DNA from: an uncultured Bacteroidaceae bacterium
Lineage (GTDB): Bacteria; Bacteroidota; Bacteroidia; Bacteroidales; Bacteroidaceae
Length of the DNA stretch: 64,000 nt
Direction of reading: 5' to 3'
Assembly: GCA_905233765.1 (NCBI GenBank)
Contig: CAJOCU010000003.1
Coordinates: forward strand, 82,390-146,389
The position numbers and the translations under genes were made by a program. Below are positions 9,001-15,776 of the stretch, one piece after another (position 1 is the first letter of the stretch; each line of letters begins with the position of its first letter). The notes beneath the pieces are model-generated. The model saw nothing but the letters and a program-made list of their open reading frames with translations, made no database searches and was not told the origin of the DNA.

Positions 9001-11985
9001 ATCAACTGGTTGAAGCTGGGTGCCGTGAAGAGCACCTCGCTGACCATCAGCGGCGATCCGTGGATCATGAGCTCTGTCTATGGCGGTGGTGAGATGGGAG
9101 CCGTGGTGCCCTATACCAACGGAAGCACCGAGGGCGGCACCACGACCGTCACTATCACCGGTGGTACAATCGGCTCTGAGATTACAAGCACCACGGTCCA
9201 GAAAGATGCCATCCCGACCACAGCCACCCGAAGCGATGTCAAATACACCTTCGGCAGCGTCTATGGCGGCGGTATGGGTGCGCAGGAACACGGCCTCACG
9301 CAGGAACACGGCGGTACAGTGGGCGGCAACACCACAGTCAGCATTAGCGGTGCCAACACGAAGGTGCGTGCCAGTGTGTTCGGTGGCGGTGAGATGGCGG
9401 TTGTCGGCGGCGATGCCACCGTGACGATGAGCAACGGCAGAATAGGCCGCAATGAGGTGAAGCCCGCAGATGATCCTGACGCCGGCTACGTCCTGTTCGG
9501 TGGCTCTACGATGGGTAATGTCTATGGCGCCGGTAAGGGTGCCAGGGGGCATGGCTACGCCGGTCAGGTCAAAGGCAACACCACGGTCAACATCAGCGGC
9601 GGCAGCATCTACCATAATGTCTATGGTGGCGGCGCGCTGGCTTCGGTGGGCGACTTCAAGCTTTCCGATGGAGCAGGAACTCCTGCTTACATACCTTTTG
9701 CCGACGTACCTTACGACTGGAAAGAGAACACGGGCTTGGCCACGGTCAACATCACCGGCGGCACCATTGGCATCACCGGCCGTGATAACGGTATGGTCAA
9801 CGGCTCGTCGCGCGGTGACCTTGAGCGGCCCACGGGCTCCCCTGCTGTGGACCATTACGACAAGTTGGCGTGGGTGAACAATTCCATCGTCAACATTGGT
9901 ACCGACGGCTCTGGCACTGATTTCTCGACCCCGCTCATCAAGGGCTCTGTCTATGGCGGCGGCGAGAACGGTCATAACAGTGAGAACGCCACCGTCAATG
10001 TCTTCAGCGGCACCATCGGTATTTCTGACGACAGTGATCCATGGTACAACTTTACAAATCCAACGGTGGCAAAGAAAGCCCTGATTACCCGAGGCAATGT
10101 CTATGGCGGTGGCTGCGGTACAGACACGTACACCGGTGCTGACGGCAAGGAATATTACAATCCTAAGTCGGGTATGGTGGGTAAGGTCACCCGCGTCAAC
10201 ATCAAGGGCGGCCATGTGGTGCACAACGTCTATGGAGGCGGCTCGATGGGCTCTGTGGGAACCGTTACGGACTCCATCAAGCACGATGACACAACCACGA
10301 GCTTTGCCCTCAGCTGGCCTTATAAGATTGATTACGTTCCCGGCACAGGTACGACCTATGTCACCGTCACGGGCGGACGCATCGGCATGAGCGAAACCGG
10401 CGTCATAGGTGAAGACAACGGTAATGTCTATGGCGGTACACGCGGTATGGCTGGCAGCCACTACTATGAGGCCCATCTTGCCAATGTGAACGAAACGTAT
10501 GTAACCATCAATTATGCAGGCGAAACGCCCACCAGTGACAACGGCTCAACGACGCCTCTCATCACGGGTTCCGTCTTTGGCGGCTCGGAGGACGGCCACG
10601 TCATGGGCGACACCCATGTGTCAATGCAGAACGGCCTGGTTAAGCACTCGCTCTTCGCGGGCGGTCGCGGTCAGGGTACCTACCGAGGGAAGCTGAAGAA
10701 ATTCTCCGGCGGCGATACTAAGGTCAAGGACATCCGCAGCATCACGTCGGGTAAAGTGTACGGAAACACCTATCTCGAAATGACGGGAGGTACTGTATGG
10801 CACAATGTCTTCGGCGGCGGCTATATGGCATCCGTGGGCAAGGGGAACTACTCCGGCGGTGCGGATGACTACGCTACCACAGGCTATGGCGAGACTATTG
10901 CAACCAATCTCTGGGATGGAGTTAGCGATAACAGCAAGGCCTTCCTCAACAGCGGCAAGACCTTCATGACCCTCGTGGGTGGCACGATAGGTGTGGTGGG
11001 ACCGGACTTGTGGGACGGCCTGCCCTCGGGCTGCGTCTATGGCTCCAGCCGTGGTATCTCAGCGCCCAACATCGACGACATGGCGAAGGTGACACCGGAA
11101 TACTGTCCTGAGTTCTTCTCCGGCTATGTCAACGAGACCTACGTAACCATTGGCGGTGATTACAAGTGCATAAAGAAGTGTCAGGATTTATTAGAAAAAT
11201 GGCACACCCCTGGCGAAGCCTTGACTTTGACGGAGATAAAGACATTATTCAACGTTGAAACGCCCAATGCAGAATACTGGGAGGCTATTGGTGGCGCCGG
11301 TCCACGCATCTACGGCTCCGTCTATGGCGGTGGTCAGGACGGACACGTGCGCCGAGAATCCCATATCATCGTGAACAAGGGTGAAATTGGCTTGCCTTAT
11401 ACGGACGAATATAAGAGCAGACTAGGCACCTCTGACCTTGACAGTCCACTGTGGTTGCTGCGCGGCAATGTCTTTGGTGCCGGATCGGGTATCAACCCGT
11501 ACGCATTTGACATGGACGACGATGACAATACCACTGGTGAAGGTGAGACAGGCTACAGCACCTCGGCAGGTTCGGTGACGCACTTCACGCAGGTAGATGT
11601 CAACGGCGGCACCATCCACCGCAATGTCTATGGAGGCGGCTCGCTGGCCAGCGTAGGTCCTCCACCTGTCATGGAGGGAGTCCCCTATGATATCCGTCGC
11701 AAGGATGACACCTCTGTAACGATGGGATACCGGTCAATGTGCACCGTCAACATTGCGGGCATCATCGGCACACCGACTGACTACCAAGCTCACTATGGCG
11801 GCGAGGTCTATGGCGCAAGTCGTGGTTTGAAGACCCTGGATCCGACCATGTTCGGCTCCACCATCTGGACACAGGTCAACCTGCTGAACGGTGCCGATGT
11901 CAAGGGCAACGTATTCGGCGGCGGCGATGCAGGTATGGTGCAGAGGGATGCACGCGTGAACGTGGGCGTGCCACTTGCCCCATAA
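1..11985 (+). CDS. Giant YGGG-repeat (predicted beta-solenoid) protein, 5' end outside window
   Basis: The frame is open from base 1, so the start and any signal peptide lie upstream; 3,994 residues are visible. I count about 78 units, one per roughly 50 residues. Each has a (V/I)(Y/F)GG(G/S/A) core followed by a strand of the type GxVxGxTxVxIxGG, a rhythm expected of a parallel beta-helix. The units form two colinear super-repeats, about 172-5514 and 5515-11985, with matching landmarks such as GCNxxNGTPKG, DSLNH and YxGGNELT in the same order. Base 1 already shows AYGGGLG, the unit that precedes the second super-repeat (AYGGGKG near 5396), so another copy probably lies upstream. I see no membrane anchor and no type IX sorting domain at the end (GVPLAP then stop). 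A terminator follows 10 bases later, so the end looks natural. A large secreted or surface protein is inferred; its function is unknown. Confidence 0.85.
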   Translation: MGNAYGGGLGKLTAGGASTGDGAVQAMVYGDVEVTVDGAAFTQEVEPSAANAPKTGRVFGCNNVNGTPKGSVTVTVNSTRRLDGGEHTLKEFEIQGVYGGGNLADYEPETYDDNPGGDKGDSEFGQKTSVIINGCDATSISKVYGGGNAARVPFTHVTINSAFEIGYVFGGGNGGDMIYKNNVWVANPGAYVTRYTNVVLRGGVIGQAFGGSDSSGSVHGAEIKQETAGSTCPLHLVNLYGAGNGEEASSDGDIITTLSGCGKYSEVQNVFGGSYKANIKGNIILTIKSGIYTSVYGGNDRLGTIGGNITVNIEETDDCDKPIIIQNLYGGCYQTDYPGSGAQHNDGGVLTPFYEGTITVNVRSATRIDRIFGGSDAADVKGDTEVNINMAKGSMSGQTAVLPSYYGLDDATIPANITVTDKNGYVQVYGIQSGESVNGYFTRSGEGTLEDPYVYSACADDAVADGVTTYYKPAVKGTIADEIGTIGNVYGGGNIGNVDGNTTVNIGTAASVNMYSLADEARTVLGAHIYGDVYGGCNAATVTGNTAVNIGTENYSSTDGFEGISIDEDANGNGGSVYGGGNAGDVLGNTNVEMGGGSVLDGVYGGGLHGSVGTADSDEDITYHTGTKEHAGCIGKIEKYKAGTGKCTVVIRGGQVGPVEAAFTDGGMKNTGHYLLDAGVHHNPVDLGFVFGAGRGEVENPDTDPDADFRTYVKETEVIIKNSYAAEYEGGRADSLNHVLSKPIIMASVYGGGENGRVRGNTLVKIYGGQIGCGEGKYTGSGTDVDPYVPKIHTEAEWTGEDPANFSECASWDYGTVVDGKTVYLPYDPMANVPYRNGSAVTNGSTIGSDGHTYYGYVFGGGSGYFPYEIKNPSGTVIGHDWLASAGVVEGSTKVLISGGHILTSVYGGNELTNVTGDSCVVIMSGGTLGVPRSNAEILDKPVTCYLFGGGKGDQREHFKMYTNVKNTRVEVGGTARIFGSVFGGAEDGHVSGSAKVNIWGSARIGTNGTSYVDGNIFGGGRGFSGTELTAGTIKENATINISGTPTILGSVYGGGRMASLGVDFDGVQDATTGQFVEDGGGKTYGHVTINISGGTIGNATPPEDDEFSKSKYSGNVFGGSMGRLTLLDGAPNSLWSRMAQVKTSTVNITGGTIKRNVYGGAEYGTTRDNVYVTIGGSRNEETGVITPSAGTPVVSGSVFGGGLGSDIHSAAYNSHIIAAEKKYLFTPLQYAGCIGGDTYVNVVGKGHVNGSVYGGGDLASVGVIDYAVDNEDNYTQVIKHGSNSGSDETFYDFGLSWPYEFKYVEGITGGKTHVNVKGSAEVDNYVFGAGKGKVSFGAIDDIAEQRYTEAHLANVRETEVTIGTEGGDDNPRVRSVYGGGEDGHVNGNAKITIHRGTIRRSVFGAGKGDTQFTTYLLDSDNPGNAKATTDNVYSWTAGKVYGNTEVVMNGGSVGWFIYGGGNMASVGKGNYAGGSDDYAPDGYGELPSADGPLWTNTDFTESGQTTVTIMGGTLGAADAGLENGVPLGSVFGGSRGQTAKAEVISLPRYKYVPSFFLGYVNKTAINIGGTTAGGPTAGDGPIIYGCIYGGAQDSHVRNSTEVKIFKGDLRGQTGEAAERSGNVFGAGSGIGTYSPDGGANNYCNSASGSVTCTTLVEVRGTESTTKIKGSVYGGGALASVGPPQMGQPANEQKAPSEGHPSHSCNTVEIYGGAIGGSVYGASRGPSDSMFPLPFTGVSTAVDATADKYNPTMFATSLWTVVNVKGGTIAGNVYGGGEMGRVKESTEVHLTGGLIAHDAYGGGKGTLGDYAIAADVGGNTTVKLNEGKSASDNGCIVEKIYGCNDLNGTPKGHVLVHVYATQHRGTTKIVPDGGKYVPFKSMEGGYTITNYTDNTNPDDLKKLATTVGLTASEITGYESAISGGADDNAKRAALETYIEAIADKKYDVLAVYGGGDLAMYEPTAANKNTEVIIDGCALTSIKQVYGGGNAASTPANSVRINEAYEIHEAFGGGNGKDSYEVDGKWYENPGANVGYYATFHHDTSDDGKGSQGTPYPAVENNGSGGYADATTPDARRVNYPYGKGTANLIITGGRVHTTYGGSNTRGNVRAEVVTSTEDAGVCDMLIDKSYPAGKNADTDAGSKIEAKCVDYLSAIYGGAQNANVYSDVVIDITNGTYGKIFGGNDRSGKIYGSITINVHEEGCKPIVIGELYAGGYQADYSIYGFNGDGSARTKVQYEALTPEQKAQVVVQRDPQINIISATKIGSIFGGGYQAKVIGNPSVNVNMEKGHVAAKYVTEQPAAFTVGLHSVTEHEMDCSYNVEELEDGNAILSIGTIGEIYGGGNQADVAGDTHVEIGTGEWANAVGDREMKGSDGKTYIYNTTSEKWEYQSGEDWVPVDSRPAPARNAAFITERVYGGGNLGVVSGNSSIEMANGYVADRIYGGGKEGHVGTVSTWAALPAGHPSHVGCLGQGAPTAFAPNTGKCTITMSGGHVGPFTKTASEATPTPMTMPDDYGYVFGAGRGELVNPETDPDIHFRTYVNTTDVIIKNAYEEGYEGGAADSLNHIVSSPLIAGGVYGGSENGRVLNDTHVNIRGGQIGIGAGRTTAYAEADFIDPTTATATEIDTKAATMSECAAWAYGTPWLPYDEYRDNGHYDAATYGEASTIGTDGHTFYGNVFGGGSGYFTYANADGSREWLSTAGLVEGDTYVNISGGHILTNIYGGNELTDVTGTCHITMTGGTLGVPRTVNQILAHPVTCYLFGAGKGDTRVHFNKFTNVGHADVNVSGGIIYGSVFGGGEDGHVMGNVTMNILPGAKIGTWGTSYVDGNVFGGGRGFSGEAYTAGNVAGSVTMNITGGTMLGSIYGGGRLGSVGYGLFPAVGAGSENYGKMQPDNKDDEGTSVADFPRGHVNIAISGSTTVIGNKYEMIYPVAANIPVGLDADFKNWSAANWTTWKEANHVPNTSYDTSNGRLTHTRGGNVYAGGMGRREQLDGVTEISAINWLKLGAVKSTSLTISGDPWIMSSVYGGGEMGAVVPYTNGSTEGGTTTVTITGGTIGSEITSTTVQKDAIPTTATRSDVKYTFGSVYGGGMGAQEHGLTQEHGGTVGGNTTVSISGANTKVRASVFGGGEMAVVGGDATVTMSNGRIGRNEVKPADDPDAGYVLFGGSTMGNVYGAGKGARGHGYAGQVKGNTTVNISGGSIYHNVYGGGALASVGDFKLSDGAGTPAYIPFADVPYDWKENTGLATVNITGGTIGITGRDNGMVNGSSRGDLERPTGSPAVDHYDKLAWVNNSIVNIGTDGSGTDFSTPLIKGSVYGGGENGHNSENATVNVFSGTIGISDDSDPWYNFTNPTVAKKALITRGNVYGGGCGTDTYTGADGKEYYNPKSGMVGKVTRVNIKGGHVVHNVYGGGSMGSVGTVTDSIKHDDTTTSFALSWPYKIDYVPGTGTTYVTVTGGRIGMSETGVIGEDNGNVYGGTRGMAGSHYYEAHLANVNETYVTINYAGETPTSDNGSTTPLITGSVFGGSEDGHVMGDTHVSMQNGLVKHSLFAGGRGQGTYRGKLKKFSGGDTKVKDIRSITSGKVYGNTYLEMTGGTVWHNVFGGGYMASVGKGNYSGGADDYATTGYGETIATNLWDGVSDNSKAFLNSGKTFMTLVGGTIGVVGPDLWDGLPSGCVYGSSRGISAPNIDDMAKVTPEYCPEFFSGYVNETYVTIGGDYKCIKKCQDLLEKWHTPGEALTLTEIKTLFNVETPNAEYWEAIGGAGPRIYGSVYGGGQDGHVRRESHIIVNKGEIGLPYTDEYKSRLGTSDLDSPLWLLRGNVFGAGSGINPYAFDMDDDDNTTGEGETGYSTSAGSVTHFTQVDVNGGTIHRNVYGGGSLASVGPPPVMEGVPYDIRRKDDTSVTMGYRSMCTVNIAGIIGTPTDYQAHYGGEVYGASRGLKTLDPTMFGSTIWTQVNLLNGADVKGNVFGGGDAGMVQRDARVNVGVPLAP
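172..5514 (+). repeat. Super-repeat copy 1 of the giant protein gene
   Basis: About 37 YGGG-type units run from VFGCNNVNGTPKG (172) to just before IYGCNDLNGTPKG (5515). The unit order (NLADY, NAA, NGG, ENGR, SGY, NELT, KGD, EDGH, RGFS, and so on to ALAS, SRG, EMG) recurs in the next copy, which shows a whole-block duplication rather than independent amplification of single units. Confidence 0.75.
5515..11985 (+). repeat. Super-repeat copy 2 of the giant protein gene
   Basis: About 39 units in the same order as copy 1, but longer by some 1.1 kb because of local insertions, for example a helical-looking stretch near 5690-5830 (KKLATTVGLTASEITGYES) and segments near 8750-8930 and 11160-11290. 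It ends at the unit equivalent to EMGR of copy 1. Confidence 0.75.
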
Positions 11986-11994
11986 GCACAAAAA

Positions 11995-12028
11995 GAAAAC
12001 TGCGGCTCTGTTCAGAGCCGCAGTTTTC
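11995..12028. terminator. Bidirectional intrinsic terminator between the giant gene and mfd
   Basis: The inverted repeat GAAAACTGCGGCTCT / AGAGCCGCAGTTTTC has a 4-nt loop. An A-run on one side and a T-run on the other allow it to work on both strands. It lies 10 bases after the giant gene stop and directly before the mfd stop, which is the expected place between convergent genes. Confidence 0.9.
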
Positions 12029-12030
12029 TT

Positions 12031-15000
12031 TTATTTCAGCGTTTGTATCTCCTCCAAGACGTCGCAAGCTGCCTTCACGCTGTCAATGCCTCGGATGAGC
12101 ATGGAGCGACGACCCTTGACCTCGTCGAGCTGACAGTCGGCAGCGTGGAGGGAGAAGTAGGTGATGCACTGCCCGAAGGCGGGCGCCTGGAAGAAGGGGG
12201 AATCGTCGTCGCGAACAAAATAGAGACGCAGGCGTCCGTTCTTCAGCATCACACGCTCGGCACCGAAGTACTTGCCCAAACGGCGTAACTTGACCACACG
12301 AATCAGTTCCTCGCCCTCCTCGGGGATGGGACCAAAACGGTCGATGAGGCGACGGCGGAAGGCTTCCACAGCATCGTCGCTCTCGAGGCCGTCGAGTTCG
12401 CGGTAGAGGAGCATTCGCTCTGTGGAGCCCGGCACATAGGTGTCGGGGAACGACATGAGTAGATCGCTCTCCAACTGGCAGTCATCCACGAAGGCCTCGC
12501 CACTGGTGACCTCACCCGAGGCCACCTGCTGCGCGTAGAGTTCCTTGAACTCGTCGTTCTTCAGCTCCTTGACGGCCTCGGAGAGGATCTTCTGGTAGGT
12601 CTCGTAGCCCAGGTCGGCGATGAAGCCGCTCTGCTCGGCACCGAGGAGGTTACCAGCACCACGGATGTCGAGGTCCTGCATGGCGATGTGGATGCCGCTG
12701 CCGAGGTCGGAGAAGTTCTCGATGGCCTGCAGGCGACGGCGGCTCTCCGTGGGCAGCGCCCCGAGGGGCGGCGCCAGGAGGTAGCAGAAGGCTTTCTTGT
12801 TGGAGCGCCCTACCCTACCGCGCATCTGATGCAGGTCGCTGAGACCGAAGTTATGGGCACCGCAGATGATGATGGTGTTGGCGTTGGGGATGTCGAGACC
12901 GCTCTCAATGATGGTGGTGGAGATGAGCACATCGTAGTCGTAGGACGCGAAGTCCATCATCACCTTCTCCAGGTCCTCAGGGTGCATCTGACCGTGACCC
13001 ACCGCTACGCGCGCATCGGGTACATATTTATGTACTAGTTCCTCCAGCTCGTGCAGCCCCGAGATGCGGTTGTTGACAATGAACACTTGACCATTGCGGC
13101 TCATCTCGAAGCCGATGGCCTCGGCGATGACCTCGGGCGAGAAGGTGTGCACCTCAGTCTGGATGGGATAGCGGTTGGGCGGCGGCGTCTGGATGACGCT
13201 GAGGTCGCGGGCACCCATGAGCGAGAACTGCAATGTACGGGGGATGGGCGTGGCGGTGAGGGTGAGGGTATCAACGTTGACCTTCATCTGGCGCAGCTTC
13301 TCCTTCGTGGCGACACCGAACTTCTGCTCCTCGTCAATGATGAGCAGACCGAGGTCCTTGAACTTCACGCCCTTGCCGATGAGCTTATGGGTACCCACGA
13401 GGATGTCTATCTTGCCTGCTTCAAGGTCGGCGAGAATCTCCTTAGTCTGCTTGGGGGTGCGGGCACGGGTGAGGTAATCCACACGCACGGGCAGGTCCTT
13501 CAGGCGGTCGGAGAAGGTGTGGTAGTGCTGGTATGCCAGGACGGTCGTCGGCACCATCACTGCCACCTGCTTGCCGTCCGTAGCGGCCTTGAAGGCTGCG
13601 CGCACCGCTACCTCGGTCTTGCCGAAGCCCACATCGCCGCACACGAGGCGGTCCATGGGGCGGGCACGCTCCATGTCGGCTTTCACGTCGTTGGTGGCTT
13701 TGAGCTGGTCGGGGGTGTCCTCGTAGAGGAAACTAGCCTCCAACTCGTGCTGCAGGTAGGTGTCGGGCGAGAACTTAAATCCCTTCTCCTCACGGCGACG
13801 ACTGTAGAGCTGGATGAGGTCGCGGGCGATGTCCTTGATCTTGGCCTTCGTGCGCTCCTTCATGCGCTCCCATGCCCCGGTGCCGAGGCGGCTGATGCGC
13901 GGCGGCTCCCCCTCCTTGCCCTTGTACTTCGATACCTTGTGCAGGGCGTGGATGGAGACATAGACGACATCGTCGCGGTCGTAGGTGATCTTGATCATCT
14001 CCTGAAGAGCGGCCTCTCCCCCGGCCCCTCCCCTGTTAGGGAGGGGAGATTGGTTCGCGGGCACGCGAACCAATCCGCCGAAGCGGCCAATGCCGTGGTC
14101 GGCGTGAACGACATAGTCACCAATCTCGAACTCCTGCAGCTCCTTCAGCGACAGCGCGACCTTACCACCGCGAGCACGGTCGCTGCGCAGGTTATACTTG
14201 TGGAAGCGGTCGAATATCTGGTGGTCGGTGAAGAGACAGACCTTCAGGTCGTTATCGGCAAAGCCGGCATGAAGGGTACGATTGACAGGCTTAAAGGATA
14301 TATTGGCCGTCGCCAATATTTCCTTTAGGCGATCAATCTGCTTCTGCGAATCGGCTAATATATGGATGGTGTAGCCCTGTGCGATGTAATCATCGAGGGT
14401 GGAGGTGACCAGCTCGAAGTTCTTGTGGAAGATGGGTTGTGAGGTGATGGAAAAAGAAAGAGCGGCCCCTCCCCCGCCCCCTCCCCTGTTAGGGCGGGGA
14501 GATTGATGCGCGGAGGGAGCGGGAGAAAACTCGATGCGGCGGAAAGGCGCGAAGCCTTTTTCGAAAGTCTGGGCATCAATGAGCACCTTCGTCTTATCCA
14601 AATCCTGAGAGTAAATACTCCCGGCCCTAACAGGGGAGGGGCCGGGGGAGAGAGCTAGAGAGTCCGGGGTCTGGGCGGTTTGGCTTAGTTCCGCCTGCCT
14701 ACTGAACCCCTCCTCCCAAATCTGACCTATACGCTCGGTCACGTAGGTGATGTCCTTGCAGACAACGATGGTCTCTGACGGCAAAAGAGTGGCGAAAGGG
14801 ACACACTCCTCATACTCCTCGCTCAGGTCGGGAACGAGGGTGATGAGCTCCTGCTGACCTCGGCTGAGCTGGCTCTCCACCTCGAAGGTGCGGATGGTAT
14901 CGACCTCATTACCGAAGAAGTCGATGCGGAAGGGGTACTCCGAACTGAACGAGAATACATCAACCAACGAGCCACGCACTGCAAACTGACCGGGTTCATA

Positions 15001-15618
15001 GACGTAATCGGTGCGTTGAAAACCGAACTCCAGCAGCGTCTGCTCCACAAAGGAGAGGTCCACCTCCTCGCCCACACGAATCTGCAGCGTGCGGTCGTCC
15101 AGTGTCTTCTTTGACACGACACGCTCTGCAATGGCTTCGGGGTAGCTGACAATGAATAATGATGAATGACGAATGACGAATGACGAATAAAATTCACACT
15201 CAGAAGATTCGGGTAAACTATATTCGTCATTCCGAGCGAAGCGAGATTCGTCATTTGTCATTCTACTTAGGACCTCAGTCCTTAGTATCTCATTGGCCGC
15301 ATCGCGCTGGCCGAATTTCACGGCACGACGGAAGGACGAGGGGAAGAAAAGGACCTGTTGTTCTCCGAGTATCTGCACGAGGTCGTGGTAGAAATAGCCG
15401 GCCTCCTCCATATCGTCAAGCACGAAAAGGAATGGACGCGATGCACAGACCTCCTGACGATAACGCTCATCCTGCAACGCAGCAAAGGTGAGGGCCGCCG
15501 AACTTGCCTGCAAGCCCGACAAACGTAGTGTTGGAATCTTTTCATCTGCGAGGGCTCTCGCCAACGCCTTCACCTTGGGATGCCGCGCATAGAGCGCCCG
15601 TAGTTCCTGTATCTCCAC
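12031..15618 (-). CDS. mfd: Transcription-repair coupling factor Mfd
   Basis: Mfd is the DNA translocase that removes RNA polymerase stalled at lesions and recruits the UvrABC system. The 1,195 residues hold the UvrB-like N-terminal modules, the polymerase-interaction region (near DYVVHADHGIGRFGG), a RecG-like helicase core with Walker A GDVGFGKTE near residue 660 and DEEQ near 760, and the C-terminal TRCF domain. The start is GTG at 15618, about 16 bases below the inferred transcription start. Four in-frame insertions look derived from intergenic repeats: an AT-rich repeat at residues about 118-157 and GC-rich palindromic elements at about 322-334, 373-385 and 524-535. All fall between conserved blocks, so the enzyme is probably functional. 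The partner gene uvrA is about 30 kb away. Confidence 0.97.
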   Translation of the reverse strand: MEIQELRALYARHPKVKALARALADEKIPTLRLSGLQASSAALTFAALQDERYRQEVCASRPFLFVLDDMEEAGYFYHDLVQILGEQQVLFFPSSFRRAVKFGQRDAANEILRTEVLSRMTNDESRFARNDEYSLPESSECEFYSSFVIRHSSLFIVSYPEAIAERVVSKKTLDDRTLQIRVGEEVDLSFVEQTLLEFGFQRTDYVYEPGQFAVRGSLVDVFSFSSEYPFRIDFFGNEVDTIRTFEVESQLSRGQQELITLVPDLSEEYEECVPFATLLPSETIVVCKDITYVTERIGQIWEEGFSRQAELSQTAQTPDSLALSPGPSPVRAGSIYSQDLDKTKVLIDAQTFEKGFAPFRRIEFSPAPSAHQSPRPNRGGGGGGAALSFSITSQPIFHKNFELVTSTLDDYIAQGYTIHILADSQKQIDRLKEILATANISFKPVNRTLHAGFADNDLKVCLFTDHQIFDRFHKYNLRSDRARGGKVALSLKELQEFEIGDYVVHADHGIGRFGGLVRVPANQSPLPNRGGAGGEAALQEMIKITYDRDDVVYVSIHALHKVSKYKGKEGEPPRISRLGTGAWERMKERTKAKIKDIARDLIQLYSRRREEKGFKFSPDTYLQHELEASFLYEDTPDQLKATNDVKADMERARPMDRLVCGDVGFGKTEVAVRAAFKAATDGKQVAVMVPTTVLAYQHYHTFSDRLKDLPVRVDYLTRARTPKQTKEILADLEAGKIDILVGTHKLIGKGVKFKDLGLLIIDEEQKFGVATKEKLRQMKVNVDTLTLTATPIPRTLQFSLMGARDLSVIQTPPPNRYPIQTEVHTFSPEVIAEAIGFEMSRNGQVFIVNNRISGLHELEELVHKYVPDARVAVGHGQMHPEDLEKVMMDFASYDYDVLISTTIIESGLDIPNANTIIICGAHNFGLSDLHQMRGRVGRSNKKAFCYLLAPPLGALPTESRRRLQAIENFSDLGSGIHIAMQDLDIRGAGNLLGAEQSGFIADLGYETYQKILSEAVKELKNDEFKELYAQQVASGEVTSGEAFVDDCQLESDLLMSFPDTYVPGSTERMLLYRELDGLESDDAVEAFRRRLIDRFGPIPEEGEELIRVVKLRRLGKYFGAERVMLKNGRLRLYFVRDDDSPFFQAPAFGQCITYFSLHAADCQLDEVKGRRSMLIRGIDSVKAACDVLEEIQTLK
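14014..14049 (-). repeat. GC-rich palindromic element inside mfd (copy 1)
   Basis: CTCTCCCCCGGCCCC, then TCCCCTGTTAGGGAGGGGAG on the plus strand. Read in frame on the minus strand it encodes SPLPNRGGAGGE between the polymerase-interaction module and the helicase. It is followed by a 12-bp hairpin (14048-14075) in which GATTGGTTCGCG is answered by its inverse. Confidence 0.8.
14465..14501 (-). repeat. GC-rich palindromic element inside mfd (copy 2)
   Basis: Same element and orientation as the copy at 14014, encoding SPRPNRGGGGGG in Mfd. The shared flank GAGATTG suggests that the unit extends a little beyond the palindrome. Confidence 0.8.
14618..14653 (-). repeat. GC-rich palindromic element inside mfd (copy 3, opposite orientation)
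   Basis: CTCCCGGCCCTAACAGGGG, then AGGGGCCGGGGGAGAG on the plus strand, the inverse of the other two mfd copies. In frame it encodes SPGPSPVRAG. Confidence 0.8.
15149..15266 (-). repeat. AT-rich composite repeat inside mfd
   Basis: A run of GAATGACGAATGACGAAT motifs and an inner CATTCCGAGCGAAGCGAG, ending in CATTTGTCATTC, make an inverted structure. The same ATGAA(T/G)AATGA style is seen between genes here. It lies in frame in Mfd and encodes about 39 residues (MTNDESRFARNDE ... FVIRHSSLFIVS) where family members usually have a short linker. Confidence 0.7.
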
Positions 15619-15640
15619 TAAGATTCTGTTATTTGAGGAC

Positions 15641-15649
15641 GCAAAGGTA
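15641..15649 (-). promoter_or_regulatory. mfd promoter -7 element
   Basis: TACCTTTGC on the minus strand fits the Bacteroidetes TAnnTTTGC consensus. It ends 22 bases upstream of the GTG start. It is divergent from the sdaA promoter about 100 bases away. Confidence 0.7.
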
Positions 15650-15744
15650 ACGATAATTTACGATTTAACGATTTACTATTTACTATTTTTGCGCTTCTAC
15701 TTTTCATTTTTCTCTATTAATTTTTCTCTTTTACTTAATTATTG

Positions 15745-15753
15745 TACTTTTGC
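15745..15753 (+). promoter_or_regulatory. sdaA promoter -7 element
   Basis: TACTTTTGC ends 23 bases before ATG 15777. A TTG at 15750 lies inside this element, which argues against the longer start. Confidence 0.7.
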
Positions 15754-15776
15754 AACCAAATCAAAGTGTGTTACAC

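Noticed and set aside
8512..10476. Long antisense open frame (654 residues) opposite the giant gene, with others at 4990-6153 and 6952-7698
   Set aside because: The repetitive GGTGGC-rich codons leave the opposite strand free of stops. The predicted proteins have no family features and repeat with the same period as the sense units.
13051..14328. Plus-strand open frame of 425 residues opposite mfd
   Set aside because: Mfd is unmistakable on the other strand; this is its GC-biased shadow.
14014..14653. GC-rich palindromes in mfd as terminators or a regulatory RNA
   Set aside because: They lack a following T-run, are in frame, and recur with both orientations in unrelated genes, which fits a dispersed repeat better.
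15750..15776. Upstream TTG start for sdaA
   Set aside because: It lies inside the -7 promoter element, and the conserved N-terminus begins at 15777.
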